Positions 25,265 through 34,610 of a stretch of DNA of 64,000 nt are shown in pieces. This DNA is from Pseudoruegeria sp. HB172150. GTDB taxonomy: Bacteria; Pseudomonadota; Alphaproteobacteria; Rhodobacterales; Rhodobacteraceae. The stretch spans positions 1,054,001 to 1,118,000 of the forward strand of contig NZ_JAATNG010000001.1 in assembly GCF_013184805.1 (NCBI RefSeq), given 5' to 3'. Both the position numbers and the translations under genes were made by a program. Positions within the stretch are counted from its first letter, which is position 1, and the number at the start of each line of letters is the position of its first letter. The notes below the pieces were generated by a model. The model ran no database searches and had not been told where the DNA came from. It saw nothing but the letters and a program-made list of their open reading frames with translations.

Positions 25265-27204
25265 CCGCCATCCTCCGGCTCGAACCGGATCAGCGGCGCA
25301 TGTGCCTCGATCTGGGTACCGGCGGCGACGAGAATCTCCGCCACCACCGCCTCGCGCGGGGCGGTGAGCGCGTGCTCCATCTTCATCGCTTCCAGCACGG
25401 CGAGTTTCTGCCCGGCCGACACCGTATCACCGGCAGAGACGAGAACCTGCGCCAGCATTCCCGGCATCGGCGCCTCGATCACGTCGGCGCCCGCAGCACC
25501 TGCCGCGTCACGCTCCAGCGGATCGACGATACGCGCGGAAAACCCGCCGGGGCCGAACAGCGTGACCGCGCCGCTGGCGATTTGCCAGGCTGCGGCGGGC
25601 ATGCCGTCGAACCGCCATCCTGCACCCGCCCGCTCCGCGGAAACGGTTGTCCCATCCACATCGACATCCGCCGCGTCCGCGCCGTGGCAGGCGATCTTCG
25701 CGGTCACCTCCGTTTCGCCAAGACCCAGCACCACGGACCGGACCAGCGGCTGCCACAGGGTGAAACCGTTGACCGCGCCGCCATCCTCCAGCAGCCCGGC
25801 ACCCGCCATCGCGATCTGCGCGAGACGGGCAGGCGAGGGCGCCTCGACACGCGTCAGCCCGTCGATGTCCCGCGCGATCAGCCCGGTATCGACCTCTCCC
25901 GCCGCAAATCCCTTGTGCCGCGCCAGCGCCGCGAGGAAAGACAGGTTGGTGACGCAGCCCACCACCTCCGTCCGGTCCAGCGCCGAGGCAAGGCGGCGCA
26001 GGGCGATCTCGCGCGTGGGGCCGTGGGCGATCACCTTCGCGATCATCGGATCGTAGAACGGGCTGATCGTGTCGCCGGAACGCACGCCGCTGTCGATCCG
26101 CGCATCCTGCGGGAACTGCAGGTGCGACAGCGTGCCGGTGGCGGGCAGGAAACCCGCAGGCACATCCTCGGCATAAAGCCGCGCCTCAAAGGCGTGACCG
26201 GTCAGCGGCACATCCTCCTGCCGCATCGGCAGCGGCTCACCCGATGCCACGCGAAGCTGCCATTCGACAAGGTCGAGCCCGGTGATCGCCTCGGTCACAG
26301 GATGCTCCACCTGCAGCCGCGTGTTCATCTCCATGAACCAGAACCCGTCGGGGCGCAGGCCGCGCGAGCCGTCGACGATGAACTCCACCGTGCCCGCGCC
26401 GGAATAGCCGATCGCCTCCGCCGCGCGCACGGCGGCCTCGCCCATCGCGGCGCGCATCTCGGGCGTCATGCCGGGAGCGGGCGCTTCCTCGATCACCTTC
26501 TGGTGCCGGCGCTGCAGCGAGCAGTCGCGCTCGTAAAGGTGGATCGCCTGCATCCCGTCGCCGAAGACCTGCACCTCGATATGGCGCGGCTGCTCGATGA
26601 ACTTCTCGATCAGCACGGCGGGATTGCCGAACGCCGACTGCGCCTCGCGCTGTGCGCTGGCAAGCGCCTCGGCAAACTCGGCCGGCATGTCGACGCGGCG
26701 CATGCCCTTGCCGCCGCCGCCCGCCACCGCCTTGATCAGCACTGGGTACTCGATGGCATCTGCCGCACCGGAAAGATGCTCCGGGTCCTGGTTCTCGCCG
26801 TGATAGCCGGGCACCACCGGCACACCCGCCTCGTGCATCAGCGCCTTGGCGGCATCCTTCAGGCCCATCGCGCGGATCGCCTTGGCCGACGGCCCGATGA
26901 ACGTCAGACCGGCGGCCTCCACAGCCTCGACGAAAACCGGGTTCTCCGACAGGAAGCCATATCCCGGATGGATCGCCTGCGCGCCGGTCTCCAGCGCCGC
27001 CGCGATCACGGCATCGCCCTTCAGGTAGCTTTCGGCGGGGGGCGCCGTGCCGATCCGCACCGCCTCGTCCGCCATGGCCACATGCTTCGCGGCGGCGTCG
27101 GCGTCGGAATAGACCGCGACCGTGGCCACCCCCATGCGCCGCGCCGTCTCGATGACACGGCAGGCGATCTCGCCCCGGTTCGCGATCAGGATCTTGTTGA
27201 ACAT
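25261..27204 (-). CDS. liuD: Methylcrotonoyl-CoA carboxylase biotin-carboxylase (alpha) subunit
   Basis: The 647-residue protein has the biotin-carboxylase N-domain (IANRGEIACRVIETARRMG), the ATP-grasp glycine loop KAVAGGGGKGMRRV (about 158-171) and EMNTRLQVEHPVTE. The C-terminal biotinyl domain has EAMKMEH, in which the first Lys is biotinylated. Together with the beta subunit at 27.6 kb it carboxylates 3-methylcrotonyl-CoA. Acetyl/propionyl-CoA carboxylase alpha subunits look alike, but the adjoining HMG-CoA lyase and methylglutaconyl-CoA hydratase genes identify the leucine pathway. Confidence 0.92.
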   Translation of the reverse strand: MFNKILIANRGEIACRVIETARRMGVATVAVYSDADAAAKHVAMADEAVRIGTAPPAESYLKGDAVIAAALETGAQAIHPGYGFLSENPVFVEAVEAAGLTFIGPSAKAIRAMGLKDAAKALMHEAGVPVVPGYHGENQDPEHLSGAADAIEYPVLIKAVAGGGGKGMRRVDMPAEFAEALASAQREAQSAFGNPAVLIEKFIEQPRHIEVQVFGDGMQAIHLYERDCSLQRRHQKVIEEAPAPGMTPEMRAAMGEAAVRAAEAIGYSGAGTVEFIVDGSRGLRPDGFWFMEMNTRLQVEHPVTEAITGLDLVEWQLRVASGEPLPMRQEDVPLTGHAFEARLYAEDVPAGFLPATGTLSHLQFPQDARIDSGVRSGDTISPFYDPMIAKVIAHGPTREIALRRLASALDRTEVVGCVTNLSFLAALARHKGFAAGEVDTGLIARDIDGLTRVEAPSPARLAQIAMAGAGLLEDGGAVNGFTLWQPLVRSVVLGLGETEVTAKIACHGADAADVDVDGTTVSAERAGAGWRFDGMPAAAWQIASGAVTLFGPGGFSARIVDPLERDAAGAAGADVIEAPMPGMLAQVLVSAGDTVSAGQKLAVLEAMKMEHALTAPREAVVAEILVAAGTQIEAHAPLIRFEPEDGG

Positions 27205-27207
27205 CGC

Positions 27208-27618
27208 CTACTCCAGATCCTCGACCAGCCGGAAGCGTTCGCAGACCAGCTCCATCTCCGGATCCCAGCCACCATTCCTCTCGAAGTACCGGCGGTGGTC
27301 TTCCTGCCAGCCTTCCAGCGTCTCGTTCTCCCCCTCGGCCAGCGCGAACCCGGCGTCGACGTCGCAGTACCGGCGGATCGTGACCTCCACCGTTTCGATC
27401 ACCAGCGCCGGGACGCCGTCCCATGTCAGGGAAATGTCCTTCCGGCCCGGCTCCGGCATCGCCTCGCCATCGGCCTGAAAGTCGCGCAGGGCGCCGCAGG
27501 TGGCGGTCTTCCGGCCCGCACGGACAAGCGCCAGCAGTTCCGCGCAAAGCTCTGCGCTGTCGCCGAAGCGGAAGGTCTCGGCGCCGGGATACCTGGCGAG
27601 GGCTTCGTCCAGAGTCAT
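27208..27618 (-). CDS. ASCH-domain protein
   Basis: The 136-residue protein (MTLDEALARYPG...) has the ASCH fold pattern: GRKTATCGAL (the GxKxxT-type motif expected to bind RNA), a central VPALVIETVEVTIRRYCDVD strand pair, and AEGENETLEGWQEDHRRYFER. ASCH proteins bind RNA or, in the YqfB group, hydrolyse modified nucleosides. It sits between the two methylcrotonyl-CoA carboxylase genes, 3 bp from alpha and 7 bp from beta, an unusual place for it. The start at 27618 avoids overlap with the beta subunit gene. Confidence 0.75.
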   Translation of the reverse strand: MTLDEALARYPGAETFRFGDSAELCAELLALVRAGRKTATCGALRDFQADGEAMPEPGRKDISLTWDGVPALVIETVEVTIRRYCDVDAGFALAEGENETLEGWQEDHRRYFERNGGWDPEMELVCERFRLVEDLE

Positions 27619-27625
27619 GGCGTCC

Positions 27626-29230
27626 TCACATCCTGAACACGCCAAAGCGTGTTTCCTCTACCGGCGCGTTCAGCGCGGCCTGCAGCGACAGGGCCAGCAC
27701 CTCGCGGCTTTTTCTCGGGTCGACGATACCGTCGTCCCAGAGCCGGGCAGAGGCGTAAAGCGGGTGCGACTGCCGCTCGAACATCTCCAGCGTCGGGCGC
27801 TTGAACTCTGCCTCTTCCTCGTCGGTCCACGTGCCGCCCGACCGTTCGATCGCATCGCGTTTCACCGTGGCCAGCACGCCCGCCGCCTGCGCGCCGCCCA
27901 TCACCGAGATCCGGCTGTTCGGCCAGCTCCACAGGAAGCGCGGCTGATAGGCGCGGCCCGCCATCCCGTAATTGCCCGCGCCGAAGGAGCCGCCGACGAT
28001 CATGGTGATCTTCGGGACCGACGTTGTGGCGACCGCCGTGACCATCTTGGCGCCGTGGCGGGCGATGCCTTCGCTTTCGTATTTCCGGCCGACCATGAAC
28101 CCGGTGATGTTCTGCAGGAATACCAGCGGAATCTTCCGTTGCGAGCAGAGCTCGACGAAATGCGCGCCCTTGGCGGCGCTTTCGGAGAACAGGACGCCGT
28201 TGTTCGCCACGATCCCCACCGGCCAGCCCATCACATGCGCGAAACCGGTCACCAGCGTCTCGCCAAAACGCGCCTTGAACTCGTCAAAGCGCGAGCCGTC
28301 GACCACGCGCGCGATCACCTCGCGAATGTCGTAGGGCGTCGACAGAGAGGCCGGGACCACGTCGAGCAGTTCCTCGGGATCGTAAGCCGGCTCTTCCGGC
28401 GCCTCGCGCGGCGGCCCCTCGGGCCGGACCAGCGCCAGATTGCCCACCGCGCGCCGCGCCAGCGCCAGCGCATGGGCGTCGTCCTCGGCCAGATAATCCG
28501 CCACGCCGGACAGGCGGGTGTGCACGTCGCCGCCGCCCAGATCCTCGGCGGTGACCACCTCGCCCGTCGCCGCCTTCACCAGTGGCGGGCCGGCGAGAAA
28601 GATCGTGCCCTGTTCCTTCACGATGATGGTCACGTCCGACATCGCAGGCACATATGCGCCACCCGCGGTGCAGGAGCCCATGACGACGGCGACCTGCGGA
28701 ATGCCCGCCGCGCTCATCCGCGCCTGATTGTAGAAGATGCGGCCGAAATGGTCGCGGTCCGGGAACACCTCGTCCTGGTTCGGCAGGTTGGCGCCGCCGC
28801 TGTCGACAAGGTAGACGCAGGGCAGGCGGCATTCCTCGGCGATCTCCTGCGCGCGCAGGTGTTTCTTGACCGTCATCGGGTAATAGGTGCCGCCCTTCAC
28901 GGTGGCGTCGTTGCAGACGACCATCACGTCGCGGCCCATGACCCTGCCGATCCCGGCGATGACACCGGCGCAGGGCGCGGCATCGTCGTACATGCCATGC
29001 GCCGCCGTCGCGCCGACCTCAAGGAACGGCGAGCCCGCGTCGAGCAGGTTGGCCACGCGTTCGCGTGGCAGCATCTTGCCGCGCGACAGGTGCCGGTCGC
29101 GGGCGCGCGTCCCGCCGCCTTCGGCCGCCAGACGCGCCGCCTCTGCCACCTGTTCCAGCGCGGCGAGATGCGCGGCGCGGTTGGCACGCGCCTCTTCCGA
29201 CGCCGGAATGAACCCCGATCTGATCTGCAT
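27626..29230 (-). CDS. liuB: Methylcrotonoyl-CoA carboxylase carboxyltransferase (beta) subunit
   Basis: The 534-residue carboxyltransferase has two crotonase-like halves. N-half: [20 protein letters not shown], and [13 protein letters not shown] as oxyanion site. C-half: [20 protein letters not shown] and [15 protein letters not shown]. The sequence [20 protein letters not shown] is characteristic of MCC beta as opposed to propionyl-CoA carboxylase. It transfers carboxyl from biotin on the alpha subunit to 3-methylcrotonyl-CoA. It is separated from the alpha gene only by the ASCH gene. Confidence 0.93.
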   Translation of the reverse strand: MQIRSGFIPASEEARANRAAHLAALEQVAEAARLAAEGGGTRARDRHLSRGKMLPRERVANLLDAGSPFLEVGATAAHGMYDDAAPCAGVIAGIGRVMGRDVMVVCNDATVKGGTYYPMTVKKHLRAQEIAEECRLPCVYLVDSGGANLPNQDEVFPDRDHFGRIFYNQARMSAAGIPQVAVVMGSCTAGGAYVPAMSDVTIIVKEQGTIFLAGPPLVKAATGEVVTAEDLGGGDVHTRLSGVADYLAEDDAHALALARRAVGNLALVRPEGPPREAPEEPAYDPEELLDVVPASLSTPYDIREVIARVVDGSRFDEFKARFGETLVTGFAHVMGWPVGIVANNGVLFSESAAKGAHFVELCSQRKIPLVFLQNITGFMVGRKYESEGIARHGAKMVTAVATTSVPKITMIVGGSFGAGNYGMAGRAYQPRFLWSWPNSRISVMGGAQAAGVLATVKRDAIERSGGTWTDEEEAEFKRPTLEMFERQSHPLYASARLWDDGIVDPRKSREVLALSLQAALNAPVEETRFGVFRM

Positions 29231-29238
29231 GCCTCTCC

Positions 29239-30489
29239 TCAGTCTTCCTCCGCCGGGGCGGTCTCCCGTTCGGGCACCGCCACCACGCCCTCGGCGACCA
29301 GCCGTTCGCAGGCCGCCCGGTCCTTCCCCAGTATATCGCTCAGCACGGCCAGCGTGTCTTCCCCCAGAAGCGGCGGCGCGCTGCTGGCCGCCGCCGGTTC
29401 GCCGCCAAAGCGGATCGGCCCGCGCAGAACCCGCATGTCTCCGGCCTGCGGATGGGTCACGGTCTCCACCAGCCCGCGCGCGGCCACGTGCGGCTGTTCC
29501 AGCGCCTGCGCCACGTCAAGGATCGGGGCGTTCGGCACGTCGAATTCGTCAAGCCGTGCCAGCCAGTGTTCGGTGGATTCGGTCCGCATCCGCGCGTCGA
29601 TAAGCGTCTCAAGCGCCTCGCGGTTCGCCAGCCGCGCGCGATACTCGGCAAAGCGGGGATCCGTGGTCAGCTCCTCCATGCCAAGGCAGCGGGCGAAGTT
29701 CTTCCAGAAGGTCTCTGTCAGGCAGGCGACGATGACATGCCCGTCGGACGTGGGAAACGCGCCGTAGGGAACGATGCTGGGATGCTTTGTGCCGACCGGC
29801 TGCGGCGCGTTGCCGGTGACGAAGTAGATCTGCGACAGATAACCGAGCATCGCCATCAGCGAATCCAGCATCGCCACTTCGACCCGGCGGCCCTTGCCGG
29901 TGCGGTCGCGCTCGTGCAGCGCCGCCAGCACCCCGAAGACGGAAAATATGCTGCCAGCCATGTCGCCCAGCGGCAGGCCCAGCTTGTTGGGCGGCTGCCC
30001 CGGCTCGCGGTTCACGCTCATCACCCCGGACAGCGCCTGCGCCACGATGTCGAAGGCGGGCTTGTCCTGCAGCGGACTGTCGGCGCCGAAGCCCGAGATC
30101 CCGCAATAGATCAGGCCGGGATTGTCCGCCGCCAGCGTGTCGTAGCCGAGGCCGAGGCGCTCCATGACGCCGGGCCGGAAATTCTCGATCACGATATCGG
30201 CCTCCGCGGCCAGCGCGCGGGCGATCTCCGCCCCGCGCGGGTCCTTCAGGTCTAACGCGAGGCTTTTCTTGTTGCGGTTCAGCGCGATGAAATAGTGGCT
30301 GAGCGGCCCGTGAAACGGCGGGAACCCGCGCGTCTCGTCACCCCGGCCCAGCGGCTCGACCTTGATCACGTCGGCGCCCATGTCGGCCAGCACCATGGTG
30401 GCGTAGGGCCCCGACAGGATGCGTGAGAAATCCAGCACCTTCACGCCGGCCAGCGGCCCGCCGCGCCCCGATGCGCCCCATCCCTGCAT
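29239..30489 (-). CDS. CaiB/BaiF-family (class III) CoA-transferase
   Basis: The 416-residue protein from [11 protein letters not shown] shows the family opening [46 protein letters not shown], and [14 protein letters not shown] with the catalytic Asp that forms the acyl-aspartyl anhydride. AGGGAGGA precedes the chosen ATG; a longer frame overlaps the thioesterase gene. Such enzymes move CoA between carboxylic acids. It lies directly upstream of the MCC beta gene and downstream of a thioesterase, so it probably activates or swaps CoA onto a C5/C6 branched or dicarboxylic acid. Confidence 0.85.
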   Translation of the reverse strand: MQGWGASGRGGPLAGVKVLDFSRILSGPYATMVLADMGADVIKVEPLGRGDETRGFPPFHGPLSHYFIALNRNKKSLALDLKDPRGAEIARALAAEADIVIENFRPGVMERLGLGYDTLAADNPGLIYCGISGFGADSPLQDKPAFDIVAQALSGVMSVNREPGQPPNKLGLPLGDMAGSIFSVFGVLAALHERDRTGKGRRVEVAMLDSLMAMLGYLSQIYFVTGNAPQPVGTKHPSIVPYGAFPTSDGHVIVACLTETFWKNFARCLGMEELTTDPRFAEYRARLANREALETLIDARMRTESTEHWLARLDEFDVPNAPILDVAQALEQPHVAARGLVETVTHPQAGDMRVLRGPIRFGGEPAAASSAPPLLGEDTLAVLSDILGKDRAACERLVAEGVVAVPERETAPAEED

Positions 30490-30500
30490 GCGTTCCTCCC

Positions 30501-30905
30501 TCACGCTGTCCTCCGCAGCTTCATCACTGCCGATCCCGCCGCGACCGCGCGGTCGCCCACGGCGATTCGGCAATCGAGAAACAGCAGGCTGCCGGTCCTC
30601 TCGCGCAGCTCCGCTGCCGCTTCCAGCAGGTCGCCCGGCCGGGCCGCCGCAATGAACCGCGTCTCCATCTGCACGGTCACCGCAGGCTGCCGCTCGCAGG
30701 CCTCATACGCAACCAGAGTCATCGCGTGATCCATCAGCGAGGTGACCGTGCCGCCGTGGACGAGGCCCAGCACGTTGCCGTGCCGTTCGTCCGTTGCCAG
30801 CCCATAACGCCAGCCATCGCCATCCCGCCGCGCCAGCAGCGGACCGATGGTCTGCCACAGCCCGCCGATCTTCATCGCTTTCCATCCCTCGGGCGTGTCC
30901 ATCAT
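30501..30905 (-). CDS. PaaI-type hotdog thioesterase
   Basis: The 134-residue single-hotdog protein contains VHGGTVTSLMDHAMTLVAYE (about 49-68), the PaaI HGG motif with the downstream acidic residue that activates water, and QMETRFIAAARPGDLLEA. It would hydrolyse a stalled acyl-CoA to free CoA. It overlaps the IclR gene by 4 bp and precedes the CoA-transferase, so it is the second gene of the minus-strand catabolic operon. Confidence 0.82.
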   Translation of the reverse strand: MMDTPEGWKAMKIGGLWQTIGPLLARRDGDGWRYGLATDERHGNVLGLVHGGTVTSLMDHAMTLVAYEACERQPAVTVQMETRFIAAARPGDLLEAAAELRERTGSLLFLDCRIAVGDRAVAAGSAVMKLRRTA

Positions 30906-31699
30906 GCCGCCCCCGGCGCTGCGCCGGCGCCCAGCAGCATCTGGCTCGCCCCGTCGCGAACCTTCAGCATCGCCTTGGCCAGCACGGTCTGCCCGATCGC
31001 GTCCACGCGCTCGGTGATGCCGATGGCCACCATGGAATGGTCCATCCGCCCGGCGGCGTCGAAGAAGGGCACCGCCACGACCGTCACGCCGGAGATGTAG
31101 TCGCCCCGGTCCACCGAATAGCCGCGCGCACGGGTTTCGGCGACCTCCGCCAGCCAGCGCGCGTAATCGGGGGCATGATCCCAGTTCAACCGCTCGAACC
31201 GCGCCTTCATTTCCGCCTCATCCGGCCGGTTGTAGGCCGCAAAGCAGCGCCCGGTGGCAGAGATCATCGCCGGAAAGCGGCTGCCAAGGTCCACCTGCAG
31301 CCGAAACGCAAGCTGCACCTGGCTCAGCGCCACCACGACCATATGCGTGGGATCGGTGAACTGCGTGGCGATGGTGGTGACGCCGAATTCCACCGCCAGC
31401 GCGTCAAGCCTCGGCTGGATCAGCGAGACGAAGGCGTTCTTCTGGATCGCGCTGCGGGCGATGGCGAGGATGCCGACATCGATGGAATAGCGCTTGGACT
31501 GCGAATCGAAGGCCACGAGGCCTTCATCGTGCAGGACCCGCAGGATGTGCAGTACGGTCGAGGGCACCAGCCCCAGCTCCCGCGCCAGCTGCTGCACGCC
31601 CATCGGCTCGTCCGATTTTCCCAACGCACGCAGGATCGCGACGGCCCGCGTGACCGCCGGAACCGCGCGCTTTTTCGGGCCGTCCTGAGCCTCTTCCAT
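30902..31699 (-). CDS. IclR-family transcriptional regulator
   Basis: The 265-residue protein from MEEAQDGPKKRAV has an N-terminal winged HTH (about 18-80; MGVQQLARELGLVPSTVLHI) and a C-terminal GAF-like effector domain (AFRLQVDLGSRFPAMISATG and ISGVTVVAVPFFDAAGRM). It is the first gene of the minus-strand operon and diverges from the acyl-CoA ligase gene. A near-perfect TTGTMTATAKACAA palindrome between them is its likely operator. The frame continues far upstream over the ligase gene, but that extension is antisense shadow. The effector is probably the pathway's acid or its CoA ester. Confidence 0.88.
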   Translation of the reverse strand: MEEAQDGPKKRAVPAVTRAVAILRALGKSDEPMGVQQLARELGLVPSTVLHILRVLHDEGLVAFDSQSKRYSIDVGILAIARSAIQKNAFVSLIQPRLDALAVEFGVTTIATQFTDPTHMVVVALSQVQLAFRLQVDLGSRFPAMISATGRCFAAYNRPDEAEMKARFERLNWDHAPDYARWLAEVAETRARGYSVDRGDYISGVTVVAVPFFDAAGRMDHSMVAIGITERVDAIGQTVLAKAMLKVRDGASQMLLGAGAAPGAA

Positions 31700-31732
31700 G
31701 GCGATCTGTCTCCTCCCGTCGCCCATCATTTG

Positions 31733-31746
31733 TTGTCTATATACAA
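31733..31746. promoter_or_regulatory. Probable IclR operator
   Basis: TTGTCTATATACAA is symmetrical at 12 of 14 positions and lies 34 bp upstream of the IclR gene and 106 bp upstream of the divergent acyl-CoA ligase. It stands out as AT-rich in a GC-rich gap. A TTGACA hexamer follows at 31760-31765. Confidence 0.6.
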
Positions 31747-31852
31747 TGAAATAGGCGTATTGACAATAAACCCGAGTCACCGCAGCCTTGTCAATGCGCC
31801 GGGTGACGACAGTCGCAACGGCGCTGGAGGAGATCAGGGAGACACCGCCGCG

Positions 31853-33412
31853 ATGCCGCAGCTCACGGATTACACGTCCTATTCGGACGCTCAGCAGCAC
31901 TTCTCGAACGAGGCGCTGTGGAAGCTGTTCGACGGGACCCGCGAGCGGCTGAACATCGCGCAGGAATGCATCGACCGGCACGCGAATGGCGATGCCGTGG
32001 CGATCCGGGTGGCCCATGCGGACGGGCGTGACGAGGTGATCACCTTCGCCGAGATCGCGCGCCGCTCGGCGCAGTTCGCGCATCATCTGCGGGGCAGGGG
32101 CATCGCCCCCGGCGACCGCGTCGCGGTGATGCTGGAGCCGTCGCTGCCCTTCTACGTCGCCATGTTCGGCGCGATGAAGGCGGGCGCGGTGGCGGTGCCA
32201 ATGTTCACGCTGTTCGGGCCCGACGGGATCCGCCTGCGGGTCGATGACTGCGCCCCGAAGGTGATCTTCACCAACGCCGAAAAGGCCGCCGACGCCCGCG
32301 AAGCCGGCGGCGCCGAGGTCGTCGTGGCGGATCAGCAGTTCCTCGACGGGCTGTCGGACCTGCCGGGAAGCTACGAACCGGCAACATCCGGCAACGATCT
32401 TGCCGTGCTGCAATACACCTCCGGCACCACCCGCGCGCTGCCCGCGGCGGTGAAACACACGCACCGCTCCATCGTGACCCTGATGGTCGCGGCGCTCTAT
32501 GCCACGGGCATCCGCCCCGGCGACCGGTTCTTCTGCCCGTCCTCGCCCGCCTGGGGCCACGGCCTGTGGCACGGAACACTGGCGCCATTGGCGCTGGGCG
32601 TCTCGACCGGCACTTTCAGCGGCAAGTTCGATCCGGTGCGCCTGCTGAAGGCGCTTCAGGACTTCGAAATTACCAACCTCTCCGCCGCCGCGACCCACTA
32701 CCGGATGATGCGCAATTCGGGCGAGGCGGAGAACTTCCGCTATTCCATTCGCAAGCTGTCCTTCACCGGCGAACCCATCGACAGCGAGACCGGCGCCTAC
32801 ATAGGCCAGCTCTTCGGCACCCCGGTCTGCTCGATGTACGGCACGACCGAGATCGGCGTGATCCTCGCGAACTACCCCGGCGCGGACGATTTCGAGGTGC
32901 GCGAGGGCTCGCTCGGCAAGGCGGTGCCCGGCGTAGAGGTGCAGGTGCAGGATGCCGAGGGCAGGGAGATGCCCGCGGGCCAGATCGGCGAACTGATGGT
33001 GCGCCGCAAGGGCGAGTGGTTCCCGACCAAGGACCTCGGGAAAACCGACGAAGACGGCTATTTCTACCACGGCGGCCGGGCCGATGACGTGATCATCTCC
33101 GCCGGCTGGACCATCGGCGCGGTCGAGGTCGAGGACGCCATCCTGAAACACCCGCAGGTCGCCGAGGCCGCCGCGATCGGCGTGCCCGACCCGGTGCGCG
33201 GTCAGGTCGTGAAGGCCTTCATCGTCCTGAAGGGCGACGAGACCGAAGGACTGTCCACCGAGATCCAGGATTTCGTCCGCGACCGGCTGGCCCGGCACGA
33301 ATACCCGCGTCAGGTCGCCTTCGTGGCCGACCTGCCCAAGACCCCCGCCGGCAAGGTGAACCGCAAGGCCCTGCGCGACGCGGAAGCGAAACAGACGGAA
33401 AACACGGCCTGA
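31853..33412 (+). CDS. Acyl-CoA synthetase (AMP-binding, ANL superfamily)
   Basis: The 519-residue protein from MPQLTDYTSY has the adenylate-forming motifs YTSGTTRALPAAVKHTHR (P-loop; the usual SGTTGxPKG is altered to SGTTRALPA), SMYGTTEIG (A5), KTDEDGYFYHGGRADDVI (A7/A8 hinge) and the C-terminal catalytic Lys in TPAGKVNRK. GGAGGAGATCAGGGA lies upstream of the ATG. It should activate a carboxylate imported by the TRAP system to its CoA thioester. It is the first gene of the plus-strand unit that includes the dehydratase and TRAP genes. Chain-length preference is not visible. Confidence 0.85.
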   Translation: MPQLTDYTSYSDAQQHFSNEALWKLFDGTRERLNIAQECIDRHANGDAVAIRVAHADGRDEVITFAEIARRSAQFAHHLRGRGIAPGDRVAVMLEPSLPFYVAMFGAMKAGAVAVPMFTLFGPDGIRLRVDDCAPKVIFTNAEKAADAREAGGAEVVVADQQFLDGLSDLPGSYEPATSGNDLAVLQYTSGTTRALPAAVKHTHRSIVTLMVAALYATGIRPGDRFFCPSSPAWGHGLWHGTLAPLALGVSTGTFSGKFDPVRLLKALQDFEITNLSAAATHYRMMRNSGEAENFRYSIRKLSFTGEPIDSETGAYIGQLFGTPVCSMYGTTEIGVILANYPGADDFEVREGSLGKAVPGVEVQVQDAEGREMPAGQIGELMVRRKGEWFPTKDLGKTDEDGYFYHGGRADDVIISAGWTIGAVEVEDAILKHPQVAEAAAIGVPDPVRGQVVKAFIVLKGDETEGLSTEIQDFVRDRLARHEYPRQVAFVADLPKTPAGKVNRKALRDAEAKQTENTA

Positions 33413-33444
33413 GCGCCGGCAAGCGACGAAGACGGAGGAAGCGA

Positions 33445-34584
33445 ATGAACGAGACCGTGCACAGGCAGTTCCCGAGGATCACGCCCGAAGGGCTCGAGGA
33501 CCTGCGCCAGCGGATCGGCGTGAAGATCGAAAAGACGGTTGAGCCGTGGTGCTACGAGGCGACGCGCGACAACATCCGGCACTACGCGCACGGGATCGGC
33601 GACGACAACCCGCTGTGGTGCGACCCGGATTACGCGAAGGGCACGAAATTCGGCGACGTGATCGCCCTGCCGTCCTTCCTCTTCGCGACCAGCCGCATCA
33701 TCTCCGGCTATGTCGGCGGGCTGTCGGGCGTTCACGCGATGTGGTCCGGCGCCGACTGGACCTGGCACAAGCCGATCCCGCGCAACACCGAGATCCGGAC
33801 AGAGGCCTATCTGAAGGACCTGATCGAGCACGAGACGCGTTTCGCGGGCCGGGCGATCCAGCAGATCTACCACGTGGATTTCTTCGATGCGGCAAGCGGC
33901 GACATGCTGGCCGCCGCCGACAGCTGGTGCTTCCGCACGGAACGGAACCACGCCAGCGAAAAGGGCACCAAGTACACCGACGTGAAAAGCCGCAAACCGC
34001 GGGTCTACACGCAGGAAGAGCTGGACAGCTTCACGAAGTACTACGAGCAGGAAGAGATCCGCGGCGCCACACCCCGCTACTGGGACGACGTGACCGAGGG
34101 TGAGGATCTGCCGACCATGGTCAAGGGCCCGATGACCGTCACCGGCTTCATTGCCTACGCGCAGGGCTGGGGCGGGCTCTACATCCGCGCCAACAAGCTG
34201 GCCTGGCAGCTGCAGCAGAAACATCCGGGCGCCGGGATCAAGAACCGCTTCGGCATCCCGGACTGCCCCGAACGGGTGCACTGGGAAGAGGAGTTCGCGC
34301 TCGAGGTCGGGGCGCCGGGCGCCTATGACTACGGGCCCGAGCGTTGCTCCTGGCTGACCCATCACATCACCAACTGGATGGGCGACGACGGCTTCCTGCG
34401 GCAGGCGAAGTGCCAGGTCCGCCGCCACAACCCCGAGGGCGACATCGTCCTCATCCACGGGCAGGTGGTGCGGAAGTACGAGGAAGGCGGCAAGTACCTC
34501 GTCGAGATCCGCCAGCAGGCGGTGCAGCAGGACGAGGAACTGTCGGCCATGGGCTCGGCCATCGTGGAGCTGCCGAAACGCTGA
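33445..34584 (+). CDS. MaoC-like double-hotdog acyl-CoA dehydratase/hydratase
   Basis: The 379-residue protein has two hotdog halves. The first contains YAHGIGDDNPLWCDPDYAKG, the FAS1-like/MaoC pattern with Asp-Asn-Pro, and the second GPMTVTGFIAYAQGWGG. The length of two fused hotdog domains fits proteins such as mesaconyl-CoA or long-chain enoyl hydratases. In this cluster it could dehydrate a 3-hydroxyacyl-CoA to feed methylcrotonyl-CoA carboxylase. GGAGGAAGC precedes the ATG, 32 bp after the ligase gene. The catalytic His is not where the classical (R)-hydratase motif puts it, so activity is inferred. Confidence 0.75.
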   Translation: MNETVHRQFPRITPEGLEDLRQRIGVKIEKTVEPWCYEATRDNIRHYAHGIGDDNPLWCDPDYAKGTKFGDVIALPSFLFATSRIISGYVGGLSGVHAMWSGADWTWHKPIPRNTEIRTEAYLKDLIEHETRFAGRAIQQIYHVDFFDAASGDMLAAADSWCFRTERNHASEKGTKYTDVKSRKPRVYTQEELDSFTKYYEQEEIRGATPRYWDDVTEGEDLPTMVKGPMTVTGFIAYAQGWGGLYIRANKLAWQLQQKHPGAGIKNRFGIPDCPERVHWEEEFALEVGAPGAYDYGPERCSWLTHHITNWMGDDGFLRQAKCQVRRHNPEGDIVLIHGQVVRKYEEGGKYLVEIRQQAVQQDEELSAMGSAIVELPKR

Positions 34585-34610
34585 ACCAGCGGCCGACCGG
34601 GGAGGACGGG

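Noticed and set aside
24991-27636. Plus-strand open frame of 881 codons
   Set aside because: It is the antisense shadow of the HMG-CoA lyase and MCC alpha genes; high GC at third positions leaves the opposite frame open.
31700-33298. N-terminal extension of the IclR frame over the ligase gene
   Set aside because: IclR proteins are about 260 residues; the extension is antisense to the acyl-CoA ligase and carries no recognisable domain.
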